A DNA stretch of 64,000 nucleotides, taken from NCBI GenBank assembly GCA_958439205.1, contig OY288189.1, forward strand, positions 4,169,001 to 4,233,000, given 5' to 3'. The stretch's first letter is position 1; each line of letters starts with the position of its first letter. The position numbers and the translations under genes are program-made. The stretch comes from an uncultured Allorhizobium sp. Lineage in GTDB: Bacteria; Pseudomonadota; Alphaproteobacteria; Rhizobiales; Rhizobiaceae. This document shows positions 18,196 through 29,406 of this stretch, piece after piece. The notes beneath the pieces were generated by a model, which worked only from the letters and a program-made list of their open reading frames with translations, was not told the DNA's origin and did no database searches.

Positions 18196-18837
18196 ATGGC
18201 AACCTTCAGCGTTCTCCTCGGCATCATGATTGCGATCGGGATCGGCGCGATGAGTCCCGGCCCGAGCTTCGTGCTGGTTTCGCGTATTTCGGTGGGGAAC
18301 TCCCGCCTGCATGGCCTCGCGGCGGCAATCGGCATGGGCCTTGGCGGGGCGTTCTTCGCCGTCCTGGCACTGGCCGGTCTCGTTGCGCTTCTGGAAAAGG
18401 TCGAGTGGCTCTATCTCGTTCTCAAATGCGCCGGCGGGCTCTATCTGGTCTATCTCGGCATCGCCATCTGGCGTGGCGCACGCGAACCGATCGAGCTTGC
18501 CTCTGCCAATGGACGCGGCCCGCTCAGTGTGCCGCGCGCGCTCGTTCTCGGTCTCGTCACCCAGGTCAGCAATCCGAAGACCGCCGTGGTCTATGCCAGT
18601 ATCTTCGCCGCTCTCATGCCGCAGGAACCACCGCTGGCGCTCGTTCTTTCCCTGCCTCCCCTGATCCTCCTGATTGAAGCCGGATGGTATGCCGTGGTCG
18701 CGATCGCCTTTTCAGCGCCGCGGTCGCAGCGCGCTTATCTCAACGGAAAGCTCTGGGTCGATCGGCTGGCGGGAGCCGTGATCGGCGCGCTCGGGCTTCG
18801 GCTGATTGGCGAAAGCCTGGCGGTCCTGCGCCGGTAA
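18196..18837 (+). CDS. LysE family amino-acid exporter
   Basis: A 213-residue protein with six hydrophobic segments and the LysE/RhtB signature near the N-terminus (GAMSPGPSFVLVSRISVGNSR), plus KCAGGLYLVYLGIAIWRG and TQVSNPKTAVVYASIF. Members export amino acids or related small metabolites by proton exchange; the substrate is not predictable from sequence. It is divergent from the DUF4173 gene and followed after 85 bp by the ABC permease gene. Confidence 0.9.
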   Translation: MATFSVLLGIMIAIGIGAMSPGPSFVLVSRISVGNSRLHGLAAAIGMGLGGAFFAVLALAGLVALLEKVEWLYLVLKCAGGLYLVYLGIAIWRGAREPIELASANGRGPLSVPRALVLGLVTQVSNPKTAVVYASIFAALMPQEPPLALVLSLPPLILLIEAGWYAVVAIAFSAPRSQRAYLNGKLWVDRLAGAVIGALGLRLIGESLAVLRR

Positions 18838-18922
18838 GACAGGCGTGACCTTCCGGCAGGTTTCCATCGCCGCTGCTTTCGGCTAGAGGAAAGCCATTCC
18901 CGCATTTGCAAGGGCCGATCGC

Positions 18923-20614
18923 TTGTCCACACTCCCGCGCCCGGGCACAGCCCACCCCGCCATTTCCTCCGGTGCACCCGCCGGAAAGCGGATTGGTACG
19001 GCAACCATCGCCGCGCTCATTGCTGCCGCGATCGTCTCTATGCCTATCGTCGCCATCTTCGTCATCGGCTTCTCAGCGGACCCTGAGAATTGGCAGCACA
19101 TGATGACGAATGTCATCCCCCGGGCCGGGATCCGCACCTTCTGGCTTCTGCTGTTCACGGGGATCGTCACCGCTGTGGTCGGCATCGGCAGTGCCTGGCT
19201 GGTGGCGGCTTGCGAGTTTCCGCTGCGGCGGCTCCTCTCTCCGGCGCTGGTGCTGCCGCTTGCCATTCCATCCTATCTGGCAGCCTATGCCTTCGGCGAG
19301 TTTCTCGATTTCACAGGCCCCGTGCAGACCGGATATCGAGCGCTGTTCGGCTACACCTCGTCCCGCGAGTACAGTTTCTTCGACGTGAAGTCGCTTTCGG
19401 GTGCCGTGCTGGTCATGTCGGCGGTGCTTTACCCTTACGTCTATCTCGCCTGCCGCTCGATGTTCCTGATGCAGGGCCGCGCGGCAGCGGATGTGGCCCG
19501 CACGCTCGGGTCCAGTCCGTTGCGGGTCTTTGCCCGCATCCAGGTGCCGATGGCGCGGCCCGCCATCATGATCGGCCTGACGCTGGTGATGATGGAAACG
19601 CTGAACGATATCGGTGCGGTGGAATATCTTGGCGTGCAGACGCTGACCTTCTCGGTCTACGATACCTGGCTCAATCGGGGCAGCCTTGCCGGTGCGGCGC
19701 AGATTGCCTGCGTGATGCTGGTGATCGTTGCAGGTCTCCTGATCGTCGAGCGCGTGGCGCGTCGACGTCAGCGTTTTACCAGCCACAAGACGACGGCAGT
19801 CGTGCCGGATGCCGTGCGGCTTCGGCTGACCGGAATGAAGGCGGCGCTGGCTGTGCTCTTCTGCATTATCCCGATCCTGATCGGCTTCTTCGTGCCTGTC
19901 TTCGTGCTCGGTGGATTTGCCCTGCGGCGTGTCGAGGATTTCTTAGAACCACGCTTGCTGGATGCGCTCTGGCATTCGACGCTGGTCTCGTCGGCGGCGG
20001 CGCTGATCACGGTGGTTCTGGCATTTGTCTTGTCCTACGCCGCGCGCACCGATCGCTCGCGTCTCGCCAAGGGGGCAGGACGGCTGGCCGCTCTCGGTTA
20101 CGGCATTCCCGGCACCGTGCTCGGCATCGGCGTGCTGATCCCGCTTGCGGCCTTCGACAATGCGCTGGATGGATGGCTGCGGCAGAGCTTCGGCATTTCG
20201 ACGGGTCTTCTGCTCTCCGGCACGGGCTTTGCCATTGTCTATGCCTATACCGTGCGCTTCCTGACCATGGCAGAGGGGACCGTCGACGCGGGCTTCCAGA
20301 AGCTCTCGCCGCATTTGGACATGGCGGCCCGGACGCTTGGCCGATCAGGTCTGCAGACGCTCCGGCAGGTGCTTCTCCCGAACCTGCGGCCGGCGGTGCT
20401 GACGGCTGCCCTGCTGGTGTTCATCGAGACGCTGAAGGAGCTTTCGGCGACGATCCTGCTCAGGCCCTTCAACTTCAATACGCTCGCCACCCTCGTCTAC
20501 GAGGATGCCTCGCGCGGCATGGCGCAGGACGCATCCGTGGCCGCGATGATCATCATTGCGGCGGGCCTCATTCCCGTCATCCTGGTGTCGCGCTCGCTCG
20601 ACGAGAAACGCTGA
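18923..20614 (+). CDS. fused ABC permease, FbpB/FutB-like (iron type)
   Basis: A 563-residue permease made of two binding-protein-dependent transport domains, about 12 membrane segments in all. Each half has an EAA loop: ARTLGSSPLRVFARIQVPMARP in the first, AARTLGRSGLQTLRQVLLPN in the second. This double-domain layout and sequence style are typical of ferric-iron importers (FbpB, SfuB). The start is a TTG with AGGG upstream. No ATPase or binding-protein gene lies next to it, so its partners must be encoded elsewhere or it serves another system. Confidence 0.85.
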   Translation: MSTLPRPGTAHPAISSGAPAGKRIGTATIAALIAAAIVSMPIVAIFVIGFSADPENWQHMMTNVIPRAGIRTFWLLLFTGIVTAVVGIGSAWLVAACEFPLRRLLSPALVLPLAIPSYLAAYAFGEFLDFTGPVQTGYRALFGYTSSREYSFFDVKSLSGAVLVMSAVLYPYVYLACRSMFLMQGRAAADVARTLGSSPLRVFARIQVPMARPAIMIGLTLVMMETLNDIGAVEYLGVQTLTFSVYDTWLNRGSLAGAAQIACVMLVIVAGLLIVERVARRRQRFTSHKTTAVVPDAVRLRLTGMKAALAVLFCIIPILIGFFVPVFVLGGFALRRVEDFLEPRLLDALWHSTLVSSAAALITVVLAFVLSYAARTDRSRLAKGAGRLAALGYGIPGTVLGIGVLIPLAAFDNALDGWLRQSFGISTGLLLSGTGFAIVYAYTVRFLTMAEGTVDAGFQKLSPHLDMAARTLGRSGLQTLRQVLLPNLRPAVLTAALLVFIETLKELSATILLRPFNFNTLATLVYEDASRGMAQDASVAAMIIIAAGLIPVILVSRSLDEKR

Positions 20615-20636
20615 TCAACTTCATCCCGAACAAAAA

Positions 20637-20658
20637 AAGGGCGGCCGAAGCCGCCCTT
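20637..20658. terminator. hairpin after the ABC permease gene
   Basis: AAGGGCGGC (20637-20645) and GCCGCCCTT (20650-20658) form a 9-bp stem with a CGAA loop, 22 bp after the permease stop. The poly-A run before it gives a T tract only for the minus strand, so it would also end transcripts of the acetoacetyl-CoA synthetase gene. A second GC stem lies at 20785-20801. Confidence 0.7.
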
Positions 20659-20857
20659 AGTCAATGCTGTCGAACCGGAGTGGTCGAGCGATCGACATTC
20701 TGTCGGAGGCGAGGCCTCACCGTGTCTGATCGCGCATCTCCAAGTTGGGCTCAGTCTTGCCGAATGCCAGTTAAGAGAAACTTACCGGGCGGGCCGCCCG
20801 GCTACCCAACATTTGAGGTATTGCCCTGAAATTGCTGTGTTTCGGGACAGATTTTCG

Positions 20858-22810
<1,953 letters not shown>

Positions 22811-22959
22811 TCCGCTCCTCCTCGTCATGTCTTTTCTATAGCATACCGCAATGCGATACAAAGCCGTGAAACCAATGGACCACCGTCCATTCGTTGCACG
22901 GACGGCGGAATTCCTATATCCGCCACAAGAACTAGACGAAGCTCTTGGACACGGCCAGA

Positions 22960-24831
22960 ATGACATTCTTGCGACGCGCCGGACAATCTGAAAGCCCTGG
23001 ATCTGCAGGCCGTGGCCGTCGTACCCGACGGCTGCTGAAGCTCGGGCTTGTGGTGCTGGCTCTGGGCGCCACCGTCTCCATCTCCTTGCGCGTCGCTGCC
23101 CCCTATCTGATTTCGAGCTCGGTGGTGCGCTCTGCGATCGAGTCTGCCATGGCGCAATGGGCGGGACACCCGGTTTCCATCGAGGATGTGTCGGAACTGC
23201 GCTTCTGGCCGCGGCCCGAGGTGACCATTGAAGGCGTGACCATCCGGCGTGACGATCTGCCTTTTGTCGAGATCGAGCGTCTTTCTGCCGAGTTCAGCCT
23301 GCTATCCGCCGTGAAAGGTCAGCCCGACTTCAACGACTTCCGTTTCGAGCGCCCGCGGATACGGATCGAGCGGGATATCGATGGCCGGCTGGACTGGAGT
23401 GGCGACGGGCTTTTGAACGCCGCCGTCCGGAGCGCGCAGACCGGGCAAGCCGATGAGCCCCTGCAAGGCGAGGCCGAAGAACCGGAGATCGGATCGATCG
23501 AGATCGTCGATGGCGAGGTTACCCTGATCGATGCCAAGAGCGGCTCGACGATTGTAGCTGACGGGATGAATGCCAAGCTCGATTGGCCGCGTCTGACGGC
23601 GGCTCTTTCCGGTCAGGCGACGTTCACCGTTGCAGAGCGTCGCATGTCACTCACCCTGGCCACGCCGACCCCGCTGCTTCTGCTCGGGGGCGCGGCCAGC
23701 GAGGTCGACCTTTCCGCCACCCTTCCCGGCCTCAGCGGGCAGGTCAAAGGCCTGATCGACCTCAACCAGTCGAGCCTGGATGCGGCCGATCTCGAGCTGC
23801 GCATCACGGACGTGCCGCAGGCCGCCGCAGCACTCGGTTTGCGGCTCGCAGGCACCGAACGGTGGCAAACCGCCTCGCTCACCGCGCAGGTAACGAATGC
23901 CGAGGAGGAGTGGCGGTTCGACAACCTGGCATTCGAGATCAATGACAGTCGCGGCGATGGAAGCCTGACACTCAAGAAGCGGGGCGATGGAAAGCCGCTC
24001 CTGAGCGGAACGGTGGCCGTCGACCTTATCAATCTCGATGATTTCCTGCAGGCGCTGTCGATCAGCCTCGACGACCGCACCGATGTGCGGCTGCCGAGCC
24101 TCACCCGCTGGGTCGACGTCGACATGCGGCTCTCTGCCAATTCCGCGACGTTCGCGAGCTTTCAGCTCGAAGACCTCGGCGCAAGTCTCATTGGTGGGAA
24201 CGAGTCCCTGAAGCTGGTGATCGGAGACACGCAATTCATGGGCGGCACCTTGTCCGCACTGCTCAGCGGCAGCGGCGAAGGCTTCGACAAGGGGGCGGAT
24301 ATTGCCATCATGCTGGACCGCGTCGATCTGGGATCGCTGATGTCCCGGGTGGCGCCTGCAAGCCTTTCGCTTAAAGGCATCGGATCGGTGACGCTCAATG
24401 CCAAGTTGGTGGGGCCCGGATGGCGACGCAATATCGAGGCGATGTCCGGCAGTCTCAGCATCCGTGCCGACAATGGCGCACTCCTCGGCTTCAATGCGGA
24501 AGGGCTGCGACGCTTGTCGTCCGATCGTGCTTATTTCCAGCTGAGTGCTGCCGGTGCGGGGGAGTTCGACTATCAGACGCTGGACATAGCCGTCCGGTTT
24601 TCGGACGGATCGGCGGAAGTGGGCAAGGCGCAGATCGTCGGCGAGACAGAAACCTTCGTCCTTTCCGGGATCATCCCCTATAGCCGTCAGGCCCTTGCCC
24701 TGACGGGCACCCTTTCGCAGCCGGGGGCATCGCCGCAACCGGATTCGCCGCCCTTGCGCTTCTTCATCGGTGGGGCATGGCATGATCCTGTGATCTCGCC
24801 GATTCCGCCCGTTCCCGCCACGGGTCAATAA
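22960..24831 (+). CDS. AsmA family protein
   Basis: A 623-residue protein with one N-terminal membrane segment (about 25-45) and then a long beta-rich region. The first part (SIEDVSELRFWPRPEVTIEGVTIR) and the C-terminal LRIRA/LSIRADNGALLGFNAEGLRR block match AsmA-type proteins, which are thought to help move or organise lipids between the inner and outer membranes. I prefer ATG 22960 over a TTG five codons earlier. It is divergent from the acetoacetyl-CoA synthetase gene and followed by a small membrane protein gene. Confidence 0.85.
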   Translation: MTFLRRAGQSESPGSAGRGRRTRRLLKLGLVVLALGATVSISLRVAAPYLISSSVVRSAIESAMAQWAGHPVSIEDVSELRFWPRPEVTIEGVTIRRDDLPFVEIERLSAEFSLLSAVKGQPDFNDFRFERPRIRIERDIDGRLDWSGDGLLNAAVRSAQTGQADEPLQGEAEEPEIGSIEIVDGEVTLIDAKSGSTIVADGMNAKLDWPRLTAALSGQATFTVAERRMSLTLATPTPLLLLGGAASEVDLSATLPGLSGQVKGLIDLNQSSLDAADLELRITDVPQAAAALGLRLAGTERWQTASLTAQVTNAEEEWRFDNLAFEINDSRGDGSLTLKKRGDGKPLLSGTVAVDLINLDDFLQALSISLDDRTDVRLPSLTRWVDVDMRLSANSATFASFQLEDLGASLIGGNESLKLVIGDTQFMGGTLSALLSGSGEGFDKGADIAIMLDRVDLGSLMSRVAPASLSLKGIGSVTLNAKLVGPGWRRNIEAMSGSLSIRADNGALLGFNAEGLRRLSSDRAYFQLSAAGAGEFDYQTLDIAVRFSDGSAEVGKAQIVGETETFVLSGIIPYSRQALALTGTLSQPGASPQPDSPPLRFFIGGAWHDPVISPIPPVPATGQ

Positions 24832-24915
24832 AGGTCTCGCCCTGCCCTTGCCTGCTGTTTCATTCGAGACTGCAAATACTAGAATGGAGCGAGTCGGTGA
24901 TCCGGGGGACGAGAC

Positions 24916-25158
24916 GTGCAGTCAGTGTTATCGGGGTTTTTCAAACTGGCGCTGGCCTCTCTGCTGGCCGGCAGTCTGTTGTCGTTCTTCGGCATCACGC
25001 CAAGGGCGGTGCTCGACAGCATGGGCGTGACGGCAGAAGATCTGCACAACGGCATCATATCGGCCTTTGCCTGGGCCGCGCCGCGCATGGTGATGGGGGC
25101 CGTGGTCATCCTGCCGATCTGGCTCACCACCTATCTCCTGATGCCGCCCCGGGGTTGA
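24916..25158 (+). CDS. small membrane protein, DUF6460-like
   Basis: An 80-residue protein with two hydrophobic segments (FFKLALASLLAGSLLSFFG and VMGAVVILPIWLTTYLLM) around an acidic loop (VTAEDLHNGI). The layout is that of DUF6460 proteins, which are common in Rhizobiales and have no known function. The start is GTG. It lies 84 bp after the AsmA gene and converges on the polyamine permease gene, with only 20 bp between their ends. Confidence 0.7.
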   Translation: MQSVLSGFFKLALASLLAGSLLSFFGITPRAVLDSMGVTAEDLHNGIISAFAWAAPRMVMGAVVILPIWLTTYLLMPPRG

Positions 25159-25178
25159 CAGGGGCAGCCTTCAGAGCT

Positions 25179-26000
25179 TTAGGCCAAGGTGCCGCGGGCA
25201 GCGACGTGCTCGTCCCGCTGACGCTGGAGTTCGCGCTGCTTGGTGCCGATGGAGGCAATGATGACGCCGATGGTGACAATGCCGATCAGGATGGTGCAGA
25301 TCGCATTGATCTCCGGCGTGACCCCAAGACGGACCTGCGAATAGATCTTGATCGGAAGGGTCGTGGCGCCCGGCCCGGTGGCAAAGCTCGCAATCACGAG
25401 ATCGTCCAGCGACAGCGTAAAGGCCAGCATCCAGCCGGATATGACGGCCGGCAGGATGAGCGGCAGGGTGACCTTGAAGAAGGTCTTGACCGGCGGGCAG
25501 CCGAGATCCTGGGCGGCTTCCTCAAGGCTCGTGTCGAAGGTAATCAGGCGAGACTGTACGACGATCGCCACGTAGCACATGGTGAAGGTGGTGTGGGCGA
25601 TCACGACCGTCATCAGCCCTCGGTCGATACCGATGGCTACGAAGAGCAACAGCAGCGACAGGCCGGTGATCACTTCGGGCATGACAAGCGGCGCATAGAC
25701 CATGCCGGAGAAAAGCAGCCTGCCGCGAAAGCGCGTGTAGCGAACGAGTGTCAGCGCCGCCAGTGTGCCGAGGATCGTGCCGAGCGTCGCACTGAGGAGG
25801 CCGACCTGCAGCGTCACCCAGGCCGCACTCATCAGCCCGTCATTGCGCCACATCTCGCCATACCATTTGAGCGAAAAGCCGCCCCAGACCGTGACCAGTT
25901 TCGACTCGTTGAACGAGTAGATCACCAGGATCAGGATCGGGATGTAGAGAAAGGCGAAACCGAGGGTCAGGATCGTCGCATCAAATTTTCCAGGTCTCAT
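25179..26000 (-). CDS. potI: putrescine ABC transporter permease, PotI-like
   Basis: A 273-residue inner-membrane permease with six hydrophobic segments. The EAA loop (EAAQDLGCPPVKTFFKVTLPLILP) and the N-terminal FLYIPILILVIYSFNESK are typical of the PotC/PotI family. ATG 26000 lies 10 bp after the stop of the preceding permease gene; further in-frame codons upstream overlap that gene and are not real. Last gene of the potFGHI-type operon. Whether the substrate is putrescine or spermidine cannot be fixed from sequence, but the four-gene order fits the putrescine system. Confidence 0.9.
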   Translation of the reverse strand: MRPGKFDATILTLGFAFLYIPILILVIYSFNESKLVTVWGGFSLKWYGEMWRNDGLMSAAWVTLQVGLLSATLGTILGTLAALTLVRYTRFRGRLLFSGMVYAPLVMPEVITGLSLLLLFVAIGIDRGLMTVVIAHTTFTMCYVAIVVQSRLITFDTSLEEAAQDLGCPPVKTFFKVTLPLILPAVISGWMLAFTLSLDDLVIASFATGPGATTLPIKIYSQVRLGVTPEINAICTILIGIVTIGVIIASIGTKQRELQRQRDEHVAARGTLA

Positions 26001-26010
26001 CGGTCCGCCC

Positions 26011-26916
26011 TCACACTTTCTGCTGCTGGTTCTGGAAGATCGCGATGGGCACGACCAGAATGAGGAGCAGCAGGACGGCAACGGCGGAGGCAAGCGGCCA
26101 GTCACGATTGCCGAAGAACTCGGTCCACAGCGTCTTGCCGATCATCAGTGTATCGGCACCGCCGAGCAGATCGGGGATGACGAATTCACCGGTGATCGGG
26201 ATAAAGCAGATCATCGAGCCGGCGATGACGCCGGGGATCGAGAGCGGGAAGGTGATCTTCCAGAAGGCCTTCCAGGGCGGGCAGCCGAGATCGCTTGCTG
26301 CTTCCAGGAGCGTGCCGTCCATCTTTTCGAGTGCCGAATAGAGCGGCAGCACCATGAAGGGCAGATAGGAATAGACGATGCCAATGAAGACGGCGATTTC
26401 GGTGCGGAAGATCTGCACCTGACTTCCCTCGTCCATCAATCCGACTGACTGCAACAGCACAGTCAGCAGGCCCTCCGGCTTCAGGATGCCGATCCAGGCG
26501 TAGACGCGGATCAGGAAGGAGGTCCAGAAGGGCAGGATCACCAGCATGACCAGGGTTGGGCGAACGGAGGCGGAGGCGCGCGCCATGGCGAGCGCCATGG
26601 GGTAGCCAATCAGCAGCAGCAGCAGAGTCGAGATCAACGCGATCCGCAGTGAGGACATGTAGGCGTTGACGTAAAGCGGGTCTTCCGTGAGGAAGAGATA
26701 GTTCTCGAAGTCGAGTTGCGAGATGAAGTCACCGATCGCCGAGAAGCTTTCCAGCACCGGCGTATAGGGTGGCATGGCAATCTCGGTGTCGGACAGCGAG
26801 ATCTTCACGATGATCAGGAAGGGCGTCAGGAAGAACAGCACCATCCAGAGATAGGGAATGATAACGACCAGCCAGCGGGCTAACCCTGGTTTGGAGGCGG
26901 TGACACTATCGGCCAT
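26011..26916 (-). CDS. potH: putrescine ABC transporter permease, PotH-like
   Basis: A 301-residue permease with about six hydrophobic segments and the EAA loop EAASDLGCPPWKAFWKITFPLSIP. It belongs to the PotB/PotH family and pairs with the PotI-like protein to form the membrane channel. It lies 12 bp after the ATPase gene and 10 bp before potI, so the three are translated from one message. Confidence 0.9.
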   Translation of the reverse strand: MADSVTASKPGLARWLVVIIPYLWMVLFFLTPFLIIVKISLSDTEIAMPPYTPVLESFSAIGDFISQLDFENYLFLTEDPLYVNAYMSSLRIALISTLLLLLIGYPMALAMARASASVRPTLVMLVILPFWTSFLIRVYAWIGILKPEGLLTVLLQSVGLMDEGSQVQIFRTEIAVFIGIVYSYLPFMVLPLYSALEKMDGTLLEAASDLGCPPWKAFWKITFPLSIPGVIAGSMICFIPITGEFVIPDLLGGADTLMIGKTLWTEFFGNRDWPLASAVAVLLLLILVVPIAIFQNQQQKV

Positions 26917-26928
26917 GGGGCGTCCTCC

Positions 26929-28083
26929 TCAGCGGGTCAGAACGAGGCCGGCATCGGCCGACCAGGACAACCAGACCATGTCACCAAAGGTGATCGGGCG
27001 ATCGACGAGACGGGCGACATTGGCCTGTGCTGCGCGGAACATGCGGCCATCGTCGAGCCGGACGATGAAGACGGAGAAGTCCCCGAGATAGCCGATGTCC
27101 CAGACCTCGCCATGCAGCGAGTTGGCCACAGCGCCCTCAGGTGCGGTAGTGGATATACGGACCTTTTCCGGGCGGATCGCGAAGGCGACCGCATCGCCCT
27201 TCGCCGCTTCGCAGGCCTGATCGACGGTGATCTTCACGCCGTCGCTGTCGATGTGGACGAGCTCGGCGGCACCATGGCTTTCCTTGGTTTCGACCTTGGC
27301 CTCGAGGATGTTGATGTCGCCGATGAAATCCGCGACGTAACGCGAATTCGGTGCCTCGTAGATTTCGGCGGGCGTTGCCACCTGGACGAGGATGCCCTTG
27401 TCCATCACCGCGATGCGGTCGGACACGGTCATTGCCTCTTCCTGGTCATGGGTGACGATCAGGAAGGTGAGACCGAGCTTGGTCTGGATGTCCATCAGCT
27501 CGAACTGGGTTTCCTCGCGCAGCTTGCGGTCGAGAGCGCCGAGCGGTTCATCGAGCAGCAGGACCTTGGGTCGCTTGGCCAGCGAACGGGCGAGCGCCAC
27601 GCGCTGGCGCTGGCCGCCAGAGAGCTGGTTGGGCTTGCGCTTGGCGAACTGGTCGAGCTTGACCAGCTTCAGCATTTCCTGGACGCGGGCCTCGATCTCG
27701 CCCTTCGGCAAATTGTCCTGCTCGAGGCCGAAGGCGATGTTCTTCTCGACAGACATATGCGGGAAGAGCGCATAGGACTGGAACATCATATTGGTGGGGC
27801 GCTTGTAGGGCGGCACGCCGGAGAGATCCTGCCCCTGGAGCAGGATGCGGCCGGATGTCGGCGCCTCAAAGCCGGCGAGCATGCGCATCAGCGTGGTCTT
27901 GCCGCAGCCCGATGGTCCGAGCAGCGAGAAGAACTCGCGCTCGTAGATATCCAGGCTCAGATTATCGACCGCGATGAAATCGCCGAAACGCTTGGTGACA
28001 TTTTCGAAGCGGATGAACGGTACGGCATCCGGATCAGTCCAAGGAGAGAATTTACGCTTAACAGGCCCCAGTGTCTTCGCCAT
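26929..28083 (-). CDS. potG: polyamine ABC transporter ATPase, PotG-like
   Basis: A 384-residue ABC ATPase. Walker A is GPSGCGKTT (about residues 57-65), the signature is LSGGQRQRVALARSL, Walker B is VLLLDEPLGALD, and the switch His is in VTHDQEEAMT. The C-terminal third is a TOBE-type regulatory domain, as in PotA/PotG/MalK. It is the energy-coupling subunit of the putrescine transporter, separated from potF by an 84-bp gap that contains a strong hairpin. Confidence 0.92.
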   Translation of the reverse strand: MAKTLGPVKRKFSPWTDPDAVPFIRFENVTKRFGDFIAVDNLSLDIYEREFFSLLGPSGCGKTTLMRMLAGFEAPTSGRILLQGQDLSGVPPYKRPTNMMFQSYALFPHMSVEKNIAFGLEQDNLPKGEIEARVQEMLKLVKLDQFAKRKPNQLSGGQRQRVALARSLAKRPKVLLLDEPLGALDRKLREETQFELMDIQTKLGLTFLIVTHDQEEAMTVSDRIAVMDKGILVQVATPAEIYEAPNSRYVADFIGDINILEAKVETKESHGAAELVHIDSDGVKITVDQACEAAKGDAVAFAIRPEKVRISTTAPEGAVANSLHGEVWDIGYLGDFSVFIVRLDDGRMFRAAQANVARLVDRPITFGDMVWLSWSADAGLVLTR

Positions 28084-28128
28084 TACCCGATCCCAGCCGT
28101 TTTTCTTGTTGCCCCTATCCGCAAGTAA

Positions 28129-28157
28129 ATCGCCGGGCGTTTTTGGCGCCCGGCGAT
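28129..28157 (-). terminator. intra-operon hairpin between potF and potG
   Basis: ATCGCCGGGCG (28129-28139) and CGCCCGGCGAT (28147-28157) form an 11-bp stem with a 7-base loop. There is no T tract on the minus strand after it, so it is more likely an RNA-stabilising or attenuating structure that raises potF message over potGHI than a full terminator. Confidence 0.6.
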
Positions 28158-28167
28158 CTGTGTTTGG

Positions 28168-29268
28168 TCAGCTACCGGTCTTGATCGTCGTCCAGACCCG
28201 GTTCAGCACGCGTTGTTCGCGCGAGCCGTAAGGCGAGATCGTGAAGAGCTTCGCCATGACATCTTCCGGCGGGTAGACGGCCGGGTTGTCCTTAACTTCC
28301 GGATCAAGCAGATCCTTGGAGGCCAGATTGCCGTTGGCATACTGGACATAGTTGGAGGCCTTGGCGATGACGTCCGGCCGCATCAGGAAGTTGATGAACT
28401 CATGCGCTTCGGCAATGTTCTTGGCATCCGCCGGGATCGCCATGTTGTCGAACCACATATAGGTGCCTTCCTTCGGGATGACGTAGTTGATCTCGACGCC
28501 ATTCTTGGCTTCCTCGGCGCGAGCCTTTGCCTGCAGAATGTCGCCCGACCAGCCGATCGTCACGCAGACGTCGCCATTGGCGAGATCGTCGATATAGGCA
28601 GAAGAGTTGAAGGTACGTACCGACGAGCGGATGTTCTGGTAGACTTCGCCACCGGCTTCGAGATCAGCCGTTTCCTTGCTGTCCGGGTCCTTGCCGATAT
28701 AGTTCATCGCGATGGCAAAGGTCTCGTCCGAGGCGTCGAGGATGTTGATGCCGCAGGACTTCAGCTTCTCGGCATTCTCAGGCTTGAAGATGGCATCCCA
28801 GCTGTCGACGGCGAAGTCTGCGCCGAGCGCTTCCTTCACCTTGGCGACGTTGTAGCCGATGCCCGTTGTGCCCCACATGTAGTTGACGGCGTATTCATTG
28901 CCGGGGTCGTACTTAGCCAGACGCTCGCTGACCATCGGCCAGAGATTGGTGAGGTTAGGCAGCTTCGACTTGTCGAGCTTCTGGAAAACGCCGGCCTGGA
29001 TCTGGCGCGCCAGGAAAGGCGCGGTCGGCACGACGACGTCATAACCCGAGCCGCCGGCAAGCAGCTTCGTCTCGAGCAATTCATTCGAATCGAAAACGTC
29101 GTAGACGACCTTGATACCCGTTTCCTTGGTGAAATCGGCAAGGACGGATTCGTCGATGTAGTCGGACCAATTATAGACGTTGACGACGCGTTCCTGCGCC
29201 TGGACAGCCGATGCGATGAAGATCGTCGCCAGGGCTACCGACGCCGTACGGATGAAATGAGCCTTCAT
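28168..29268 (-). CDS. potF: putrescine-binding periplasmic protein, PotF-like
   Basis: A 366-residue extracytoplasmic solute-binding protein. Residues 1-24 are a signal peptide ending VQAQE. The mature part begins VVNVYNWSDYIDESVLADFTKETG, the classic PotD/PotF opening, and has other family blocks (SDETFAIAMNYIGKDP, VPKEGTYMWFDNMAIP). First gene of the potFGHI-type operon. It delivers polyamine to the PotHI channel, and the puuA/puuB genes at 38.6-41.3 kb could use the putrescine. Confidence 0.92.
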   Translation of the reverse strand: MKAHFIRTASVALATIFIASAVQAQERVVNVYNWSDYIDESVLADFTKETGIKVVYDVFDSNELLETKLLAGGSGYDVVVPTAPFLARQIQAGVFQKLDKSKLPNLTNLWPMVSERLAKYDPGNEYAVNYMWGTTGIGYNVAKVKEALGADFAVDSWDAIFKPENAEKLKSCGINILDASDETFAIAMNYIGKDPDSKETADLEAGGEVYQNIRSSVRTFNSSAYIDDLANGDVCVTIGWSGDILQAKARAEEAKNGVEINYVIPKEGTYMWFDNMAIPADAKNIAEAHEFINFLMRPDVIAKASNYVQYANGNLASKDLLDPEVKDNPAVYPPEDVMAKLFTISPYGSREQRVLNRVWTTIKTGS

Positions 29269-29406
29269 TTTTTCTCCTGTTCCAGCTTAGGGGAGCGATG
29301 TGCCACCCATGCCATTCCCGTTATTTTTTAAGAGACTAGAAAGGAATTGGACGGGCGACAAGCGAAATTCTTCGCAGTCGCGAATGCTTTATCGGGGGGA
29401 TTTCAC

